Assembly: GCA_020249415.1 (NCBI GenBank)
Contig: JADCFR010000431.1
Coordinates: forward strand, 1 to 7,438
Origin: Roseomonas sp.
GTDB taxonomy: Bacteria; Pseudomonadota; Alphaproteobacteria; Acetobacterales; Acetobacteraceae
Direction of reading: 5' to 3'
Length of the DNA stretch: 7,438 nucleotides
Shown here: in pieces, positions 1-4,415 of the stretch
Position numbering within the stretch: position 1 is the stretch's first letter
How the letters are laid out: every line of letters starts with the position of its first letter
Translations under genes and position numbers: made by a program
Notes under the pieces: model-generated
What the model was told of the DNA's origin: nothing
The model's database searches: none
What the model saw: the letters and a program-made list of their open reading frames with translations, nothing else

Positions 1-611
1 CCTCCATCAGCCCAACCGCCACCAAGGAATTCGCGGCCAAAATAGCGGCCAAGGGCGGTGATTACCTTGATGCCCCGGTCTCGGGCGGGGAGGTTGGTGC
101 CAAGCAGGCAAGCCTGACGATCATGGTGGGTGGGGCGGATGCTGCCTTTGCGCGCGCCAAGCCGCTGTTTGAAGCCATGGGCAAGAATATCACCTTGGTC
201 GGTGGCATTGGCGCGGGGCAGACCTGCAAGGTGGCCAATCAGATCATCGTCGCACTCACTATTGAAGCGGTGGCGGAAGCGCTGACCTTTGCCTCCAAGG
301 CCGGCGCCGATCCGGCCAAGGTGCGGCAGGCCATCACCGGCGGGCTTGCGACCTCTCGTATCCTGGAACTGCATGGGGAACGCATGATCAAGCGCACCTT
401 CGCGCCCGGTTTCCGCATTCGCCTGCACCAGAAGGATTTGAACCTGGCGCTGCAAGCGGGCCGCGAATTGGGCGTGGCCTTGCCCAATACGGCCTCCACC
501 CAGCAGCTTTTCGCCGCCGTTGCTGCGGCGGGTGGCGCGGATTTGGACCATTCCGGGCTGGTCAAGGCGCTGGAGACGCTCGCCGCGCACCCCGTGGCGC
601 CGGATGCCTGA
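1..611 (+). CDS. glxR: 2-hydroxy-3-oxopropionate (tartronate semialdehyde) reductase, 5'-truncated by window edge
   Basis: The enzyme reduces tartronate semialdehyde to D-glycerate with NAD(P)H in the cytoplasm, the step after glyoxylate carboligase in the glycerate pathway. The reading frame is open from base 3 and gives 202 residues. About 90 N-terminal residues, including the Rossmann GxGxMG motif, lie outside the window. Visible family signatures are SSISP at the left edge, the substrate-binding DAPVSGG motif (bases 69-89), GKNITLVG, and GQTCKVANQ carrying the catalytic lysine (codon 228-230). These are followed by the helical C-terminal half with SRILE.HGERM and HQKDLNLAL. The fragment reads like E. 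coli GarR/GlxR, from memory, along its whole length, which favours this over the related 3-hydroxyisobutyrate dehydrogenases; that subfamily remains the main alternative. An internal ATG at 123 is not the start, because conserved sequence continues upstream. The TGA stop abuts a large palindrome. Upstream partners such as gcl and hyi would be expected but are not visible. Confidence 0.93.
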   Translation, partial: SISPTATKEFAAKIAAKGGDYLDAPVSGGEVGAKQASLTIMVGGADAAFARAKPLFEAMGKNITLVGGIGAGQTCKVANQIIVALTIEAVAEALTFASKAGADPAKVRQAITGGLATSRILELHGERMIKRTFAPGFRIRLHQKDLNLALQAGRELGVALPNTASTQQLFAAVAAAGGADLDHSGLVKALETLAAHPVAPDA

Positions 612-657
612 GCATTTTCACGCCAAGTGGTAACACTTGGCGCCTCGGAAAATGCTC
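610..657. repeat. Palindromic intergenic element at the glxR 3' end
   Basis: A two-part inverted repeat starts inside the glxR stop codon. The outer arms are GAGCATTTTC (610-619) and GAAAATGCTC (648-657), a perfect 10 bp. The inner arms are CGCCAAGTG (621-629) and CACTTGGCG (634-642), a perfect 9 bp, closed by a GTAA loop, which is a GNRA-type tetraloop in RNA. An asymmetric internal loop (A620 against 643-647) separates the two stems. The trailer (659-674) contains AAACAAAGG. From memory, the overall pattern (GAGCAT... arm, AAGTGG at the turn, CTCAAACAAAG trailer) resembles abundant palindromic intergenic repeats in alphaproteobacterial genomes. No T tract follows, so it is not a classical intrinsic terminator, though it could block 3' exonucleases. 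Only one copy is in the window, so its repetitive nature is inferred. Confidence 0.75.
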
Positions 658-731
658 TCAAACAAAGGTTTAAGAGAATTTTCGCGAATAAGCCGGGACG
701 AAAACTCTGTCAGCTACAATCTTGGCTTGAA

Positions 732-769
732 GGAGGGCTTCCCTGACCTGGGGAAGCCTTCTCATTTTT
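732..769 (+). terminator. Rho-independent terminator downstream of glxR
   Basis: GGCTTCCC (736-743) pairs perfectly with GGGAAGCC (751-758) around a seven-base loop. The stem extends outward through 732-735 and 759-762 with two G-C/A-T pairs and two G-U wobbles. After TCA comes a run of five T (765-769). There is no T tract on the other side, so it works only for + strand transcripts. It lies about 120 bases after the glxR stop and upstream of the regulator gene, so it probably ends glxR transcription and insulates the regulator. Confidence 0.75.
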
Positions 770-785
770 GACCGATGGCGCCGAA

Positions 786-828
786 AAAGCGCGCGGTAGA
801 TTGATTTTTGGATTTTTCGCGCTTTACT
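786..828 (+). promoter_or_regulatory. Putative promoter and operator of the XRE regulator gene
   Basis: A possible sigma-70 promoter is TTGATT (801-806), 16 bases, then TTTACT (823-828); each box matches the consensus at four of six positions. It is flanked and overlapped by an 8-bp inverted repeat, AAAGCGCG (786-793) and CGCGCTTT (818-825). The right arm covers most of the -10 box. Arm spacing of 32 bases, about three helical turns, would place both half-sites on one face of the DNA. XRE regulators often repress their own gene from such sites, so autoregulation is plausible but inferred. Confidence 0.35.
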
Positions 829-837
829 GCGGTTTGT

Positions 838-869
838 CTCTGGCCGCTCCCGCGTTGCTGGGGCCAGAG
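838..869 (+). promoter_or_regulatory. Leader inverted repeat just before the regulator's ribosome binding site
   Basis: CTCTGGCC (838-845) and GGCCAGAG (862-869) form a perfect 8-bp inverted repeat around a 16-base loop. The right arm ends one base before the AAAGG Shine-Dalgarno-like sequence. It could be a second operator for a dimeric regulator or an mRNA hairpin affecting translation. No T tract follows, so it is not a terminator. Confidence 0.4.
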
Positions 870-870
870 C

Positions 871-875
871 AAAGG
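871..875 (+). promoter_or_regulatory. Ribosome binding site that fixes the regulator start at 886
   Basis: AAAGG lies 10 bases before ATG 886. The frame can be extended upstream to a TTG at 808, but the added 26 residues are cysteine/tryptophan-containing and unlike a helix-turn-helix N-terminus. They would also span the putative promoter and the leader inverted repeat. ATG 886 gives a protein that begins directly with the DNA-binding domain. Confidence 0.55.
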
Positions 876-885
876 CACCTTCCCC

Positions 886-1764
886 ATGCGATTTGATGAA
901 ATCGGCCAACAGCTTCGCACCTATCGCCTGGAATCCGGGCTGAAGGCGGATGAGATCGCGGCCCGGCTCGGCATCTCCCGCGCTGCGCTGTATCGCTATG
1001 AAAAGGGCGAGGTCATCAAGCTTGATACCGTGCGGCGGCTGGCAGAGATGTTGCAGGTCTCGCCCCTCGCGCTGCTGGGCATTGGGGTGGATTATTTTTC
1101 GCGCATCACCTCCTTCCTGGAACGCCTGCGCCAAATTGAGGAAGAGGCCGATAGCCAATTGCAGCTTGGCGGCGCCTTCAGTTTCGCGCTCACCAGCGAA
1201 GGTTTTCCGCAGATATTGCGCAGCCTTTGGCAGGAAGCGGCCAATATGGCGCCGGATCGGATGGCAGCGCGCAGTACCGTGGATCAATGCCTGACCATGC
1301 TCGCCCAGCGCCGCCTGGTCCTGGAACAGCGCCGGCCCAGCATCATCGCCATGCTGTCGGAAGCCGCCATTCGCCGATTTTTGACCGATGGCATTTGCGC
1401 CGGCCTGCCCTTGGCTGAGCGCAGCCGTGCCGAAGCCCGAGCAGCGGCGGTGACCGAGGCGGAAAACCTCGCCAATCAAATGGAACAGGCGCCGCTTGGC
1501 GTACAGATCGGGCTATTGCCGGAACCGGAGCCGATCAATCAGGCGCTTGTTTTTCGCAACCGTGAACGCGGTTTTGTCGTGGGCAATCCCTTCCCGGCGG
1601 ATGCGCATCCTGCCTGGGCGCAGGGGATTGTCAGCGTGACCTCAGCCGATGATGCTTTGGCTGTGCATCAACGTGTCGCGGAAGCCTGCTGGCGCCAGGC
1701 GCGCAAGGGCATGGCGGCGGCGCAGAGGCTCAGGATTTTGATCGCCGAGGCCAATCCGGCCTAA
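886..1764 (+). CDS. XRE-family helix-turn-helix transcriptional regulator
   Basis: A 292-residue cytoplasmic DNA-binding protein. An XRE/Cro-type helix-turn-helix occupies about residues 6-62: GQQLRTYR helix 1, ADEIAARLGIS helix 2, recognition helix SRAALYRYEKGE (31-42), then LDTVRRLAEMLQVSP. The remaining 230 residues have no domain I can name with certainty. They contain a mainly helical middle (about 70-200, rich in Glu/Arg/Ala) and a C-terminal part with alternating beta-like segments (VQIGLL, QALVFRN, GIVSVTS) ending in a helix. That layout recalls the ligand-sensing C-terminal domains of some XRE regulators, such as the DUF5753 type, but the similarity is only structural guesswork. Inverted repeats sit in its promoter and leader. 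The hydrolase gene starts 79 bases downstream on the same strand, so the hydrolase and cupin genes are the natural candidate targets. The ligand is unknown. Confidence is high for the family and low for the role. Confidence 0.85.
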   Translation: MRFDEIGQQLRTYRLESGLKADEIAARLGISRAALYRYEKGEVIKLDTVRRLAEMLQVSPLALLGIGVDYFSRITSFLERLRQIEEEADSQLQLGGAFSFALTSEGFPQILRSLWQEAANMAPDRMAARSTVDQCLTMLAQRRLVLEQRRPSIIAMLSEAAIRRFLTDGICAGLPLAERSRAEARAAAVTEAENLANQMEQAPLGVQIGLLPEPEPINQALVFRNRERGFVVGNPFPADAHPAWAQGIVSVTSADDALAVHQRVAEACWRQARKGMAAAQRLRILIAEANPA

Positions 1765-1805
1765 GCGGGCTTGCCCTATCGCGCGCCAGGGTCTCCAGTA
1801 TGCGC

Positions 1806-1827
1806 CTGCCGAAACCCTTTCCGGCAG
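1806..1827 (+). promoter_or_regulatory. Hairpin just upstream of the hydrolase ribosome binding site
   Basis: CTGCCGAAA (1806-1814) pairs with the complementary arm 1818-1827 around a CCC loop, with one C bulged in the right arm. It ends five bases before the Shine-Dalgarno sequence GAGGA (1833-1837), which is six bases from ATG 1844. There is no T tract. It could modulate translation or mRNA stability, or be chance in GC-rich DNA. Confidence 0.3.
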
Positions 1828-1843
1828 AAGATGAGGAATCACC

Positions 1844-2794
1844 ATGGCCCGCGAGAATTGGGACCCCGAAATGCTGCGCTTCACCGAAATGATGGAGGCG
1901 CGCGCCGCAGCGCAGCCCCCGGTGAAGCTGGAATTGCCGCTGGATCATTCGCGGGAATTGAATGACGGCCTCAGCCTGCCACTCGCCAAGGGCGGCGCGG
2001 TGATGGCGGAAAGTGAGGATCGCTGGTTGGCGCTCCGCGGGCGGCGGATTCTCTGCCGCTTCCATCGCCCAACGGCGGGCACGGGGCATCCCGTTTTGGT
2101 CTATCTGCATGGTGGCGGCTGGGTTTGGGGCAGTGTGGACACGCATGACCGGCTGATGCGCGAATATGCGGCTGTGTCCGGTTGCGCCGTGATTGGCGTG
2201 GATTATGCGCTGAGCCCAGAGGCGATTTTCCCGCAAGCCTTGGAAGAATGCGCCGCCGTCACGCGCTGGGTTGCCAAGCGCGGCGCGGCATGGGGTTTGG
2301 ATACCAGCCGGATTGTGCTGGGGGGTGATTCCGCCGGTGGCAATCTTGCCGCCGGCACGGCGCTTTTGCTGCGGGAGACCGATCCCGCGCTGAAGCTCCG
2401 TGGCTTGCTCATCAATTACGGTGTCATGGATAGCGCCATGGCGACGCCAAGCTATGATGCTTTCGCGACCGGGCATTTCCTGACGCGGGAGAAGATGGAT
2501 TTCTATTGGCGCTGCTATGCGCCGAAGGAAGCGGATCGCGTGAGCCCCTTCGCTTCGCCAATGCGCGCCGATCTCAGGGGTCTGCCGCCTGTGCTGGTGC
2601 ATATCGCGGAGCTTGACGTGCTTGCAGATGAAAATAAGGTTTTCGCCGAAAAGCTTCGCGCGGCGGGCATTGCGGTCACCGAGGAGGTTTTCCCCGGCAC
2701 CATCCATGGCTTCCTCCGCGCCCTCGGCCATGTCGCAGCAGCGGATCGCGCGGCGCGGCAGGGCGGCGCATGGCTCAAGGCGCGTTTTGCCTGA
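1844..2794 (+). CDS. Alpha/beta hydrolase, HSL (hormone-sensitive lipase) family esterase
   Basis: A 316-residue serine hydrolase of the alpha/beta fold, predicted to cleave carboxylic esters of small or medium acyl chains in the cytoplasm; no signal peptide is seen. The HSL-family marks are all present: the oxyanion-hole motif HGGG at 89-92 (YLHGGGWVWG), the nucleophile elbow GDSAGG at 161-166 with Ser163, the acid Asp258 (HIAELDVLADEN) and the histidine His288 (GTIHGF). VDYALSPE (119-126) is also typical. About 80 residues precede the core and would supply the cap. ATG 1844 has a good Shine-Dalgarno sequence, GAGGA at 1833-1837. Length is normal for the family. It is followed after 25 bases by the cupin gene, so the two are probably co-transcribed and may act on the same compound, for instance opening an ester or lactone before or after a cupin-catalysed step. 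The substrate cannot be read from sequence. Confidence 0.92.
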   Translation: MARENWDPEMLRFTEMMEARAAAQPPVKLELPLDHSRELNDGLSLPLAKGGAVMAESEDRWLALRGRRILCRFHRPTAGTGHPVLVYLHGGGWVWGSVDTHDRLMREYAAVSGCAVIGVDYALSPEAIFPQALEECAAVTRWVAKRGAAWGLDTSRIVLGGDSAGGNLAAGTALLLRETDPALKLRGLLINYGVMDSAMATPSYDAFATGHFLTREKMDFYWRCYAPKEADRVSPFASPMRADLRGLPPVLVHIAELDVLADENKVFAEKLRAAGIAVTEEVFPGTIHGFLRALGHVAAADRAARQGGAWLKARFA

Positions 2795-2819
2795 TACGAA
2801 CAGAAAAGGGAGACCGACC

Positions 2820-3221
2820 ATGATTGATGAAGCCACCAAACAGCGGATCCAGAACCAATTGGGCGATCCGAAACTCGCTTCCCACTACCTGAAGCCGGAC
2901 CAGATGCCCTGGCAGCCAACGGAGTTTCCGGGGATTGAAATGAAGCTGCTTTGCCGGGATGAGGCGCGCGGCATGTCCACCATCCTGTTCCGTATGGCGC
3001 CCGGCGCGGAAGTGCCGTTGCATGAGCATACGGATCTTGAACAGACCTATGTGCTGGAAGGTTATCTGGAAGATGATGAGGGGCGCTGCGGGCCGGGTGA
3101 ATTTGTCTGGCGTCCGGCGGGTAATACGCATATGGCGCGCGCCCCGGAAGGCGCGTTTTTCCTTGCCATGTTCCTGAAGCCCAACCGCTTCGTTGACAAG
3201 CAGCCGGGATTTGCGCGGTGA
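2820..3221 (+). CDS. Single-domain cupin protein, probable metal-dependent enzyme
   Basis: A small cytoplasmic beta-barrel protein of 133 residues. Cupin motif 1 matches the G-x5-HxH-x3-E-x6-G consensus exactly: Gly62, His68, His70, Glu74, Gly81 (within PLHEHTDLEQTYVLEG). Motif 2 follows with Gly93, Pro99, Gly101 and His104, but has Ala108 where the classical motif has Asn. The 3-His/1-Glu metal site (His68, His70, Glu74, His104) is therefore complete. The frame is open further upstream, but ATG 2820 has a strong AAGGGAG at 2806-2812, seven bases away, and starts after the hydrolase stop. Single-domain cupins of this form include ChrR-like sensor cupins and small dioxygenases or isomerases; nothing visible chooses between them. 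The 25-base gap to the hydrolase suggests one operon and a shared pathway. The gene converges with the amidohydrolase 35 bases downstream, without a clear terminator between them. Confidence 0.88.
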   Translation: MIDEATKQRIQNQLGDPKLASHYLKPDQMPWQPTEFPGIEMKLLCRDEARGMSTILFRMAPGAEVPLHEHTDLEQTYVLEGYLEDDEGRCGPGEFVWRPAGNTHMARAPEGAFFLAMFLKPNRFVDKQPGFAR

Positions 3222-3256
3222 ATCAGCCGCTCAGATAAGGTTTGGTCAGTGATCCA

Positions 3257-4414
3257 TTATGCCGGATCGCTGGCCAGCGCCCGTTTGGCAACTTCCGTCA
3301 AATAGCGCGACGCGACCGGCAAGATCGCGTCATTGAAATCATAGCGGGCATTGTGCAAATCGCGCCCTTCTTCCGCCGGGCCATTGCCGATCCAAACGAA
3401 AGCGCCGGGCACTTCCTTGAGGAACCAGGCGAAATCCTCGCCGGTCATGGCTGGGCGCATATCGCGCCGGGTTGCGGTGACGCTTGCTGCCGCTGCCGCC
3501 GCCAAATCGCGTTCCGCCGGGGAATTGGCCGTCACACCCAGGCCAGGGCTGATGATCAATTGGCCATGCACGCCGCAAGTGGCGGCCACGCCATCGGTGA
3601 CGCGCTGCAAGCCTTCCTTGATGGCATCGCCGGCTTCGTCATGCAGCCAGCGAATCGTGCCCCGGATCGCAACGCGGCGCGGCACCTGGTTTTGTGCCTC
3701 TCCGCCTTCAATCACCGTCAGGCTGACCACGCCGCCCATCAGCGGGTCCACATTGCGCGCCACGATGGATTGCGCCGCCACAATGGCATGGCCTGCGGCG
3801 AGCAAGGGGTCACGCGTCAGATGCGGCAACGCCGCATGGCCGGCATGGCCATCAAAAATCAATTCAATCCGCGCGCCGGCGGCCATCACGGCGCGGTCAT
3901 GAATGGCAATGGTGCCGGCAGCGAGCCCCGGCCAATTATGCCAGCCAAAAATCCGGTCCATCGGAAAGCGCCGGAATAGCCCATCGGCAATCATCGCCAG
4001 CGCGCCGCCACCGCCTTCCTCTGCGGGCTGGAACACCAGATGCACCGCGCCGGTCCAGCTTTTGTCTTCCAGCAGCAACCGTGCGGCACCCAAAAGCGCC
4101 GTGGTATGACCATCATGCCCGCAGGCATGCATCACGCCCGGCATGGTGGATTTCCAGGGCAGGTCCTCCGCTTGTTCCTGAATAGGCAGCGCATCCATAT
4201 CGCCGCGCAACCCGACAGAGCGATTGCCCCCGCCACGGCGAATAGTGGCCACCACACCATGGCCACCGATATTTTGCGCGATTTCGGTAACCCCCATCTC
4301 GCGCAGCTTTTCGACGACAAAGGCCGCGGTCGGGCCTTCATGCAGGGTCAGGCCAGGATGGGCGTGCAGGTGCCGCCGCCAGGAAGTTAGGGTAGCGTGA
4401 AATTCATCGGTCAT
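3257..4414 (-). CDS. M20-family metal-dependent amidohydrolase (HipO/IAA-amino acid hydrolase-like)
   Basis: A 385-residue zinc/manganese-type amidohydrolase of the peptidase M20D group, which splits N-acyl amino acids such as hippurate or auxin conjugates into an acid and an amino acid. Family motifs in order are RRHLHAHPGL (13-22), GLRGDMDALPIQE (68-80), HACGHDGHT (96-104), FQPAEEGGGG (128-137), HNWPG (159-163), TGEDFAWF (324-331) and LHNARYDFND (353-362). Predicted metal ligands are Cys98, His100, Glu133, His159 and His354, with Glu132 as general base. The central segment (about 180-290) is the dimerisation lid domain. Length is typical and no signal peptide is present. ATG at 4414 is the only ATG between the upstream in-frame stop (4427-4429) and the first motif; AGGA in the complement of 4425-4428 is a fair ribosome binding site. 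The start overlaps the divergent tamA start, and the 3' end faces the cupin gene. The substrate is not determined by the sequence. Confidence 0.93.
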   Translation of the reverse strand: MTDEFHATLTSWRRHLHAHPGLTLHEGPTAAFVVEKLREMGVTEIAQNIGGHGVVATIRRGGGNRSVGLRGDMDALPIQEQAEDLPWKSTMPGVMHACGHDGHTTALLGAARLLLEDKSWTGAVHLVFQPAEEGGGGALAMIADGLFRRFPMDRIFGWHNWPGLAAGTIAIHDRAVMAAGARIELIFDGHAGHAALPHLTRDPLLAAGHAIVAAQSIVARNVDPLMGGVVSLTVIEGGEAQNQVPRRVAIRGTIRWLHDEAGDAIKEGLQRVTDGVAATCGVHGQLIISPGLGVTANSPAERDLAAAAAASVTATRRDMRPAMTGEDFAWFLKEVPGAFVWIGNGPAEEGRDLHNARYDFNDAILPVASRYLTEVAKRALASDPA

Positions 4415-4415
4415 G
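4412..4415. other. Overlapping divergent start codons (CATG)
   Basis: The amidohydrolase ATG reads from 4414 down to 4412, and the tamA ATG reads from 4413 to 4415. There is no intergenic space, so each gene's promoter and leader must lie within the other's coding sequence if both starts are right. The minus-strand start has a ribosome binding site (complement of 4425-4428). The plus-strand start shows no convincing one. Confidence 0.65.

Noticed and set aside
808..885. Upstream TTG start for the XRE regulator
   Set aside because: The extra 26 residues are unlike the family and cover the putative promoter and leader hairpin; ATG 886 has a ribosome binding site and starts at the DNA-binding domain.
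670..1479. 269-codon minus-strand open frame opposite the XRE regulator
   Set aside because: It lies antisense to a gene with a clear helix-turn-helix domain, has no recognisable motif, and spans the terminator and promoter region. Long antisense frames are common in GC-rich DNA.
1748..1762. AGGCC/GGCCT inverted repeat at the regulator stop codon
   Set aside because: Five base pairs with no T tract, too short to call a terminator in GC-rich sequence.
2613..2819. Upstream extension of the cupin frame into the hydrolase gene
   Set aside because: It would overlap 180 bases of the hydrolase coding region; ATG 2820 has a strong ribosome binding site at normal distance.
1730..2839. 369-codon minus-strand open frame opposite the hydrolase
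   Set aside because: Antisense to a gene with an intact catalytic triad; its product is low-complexity, rich in His/Arg/Ala, and shows no family motif.
3214..3256. Possible bidirectional terminator between the cupin and the amidohydrolase
   Set aside because: Only a 4-bp GCGG/CCGC stem is present and no T tract lies on either strand.
3242..3979. 245-codon plus-strand open frame opposite the amidohydrolase
   Set aside because: Shadow of the M20 gene, whose metal-binding motifs are all intact on the minus strand.
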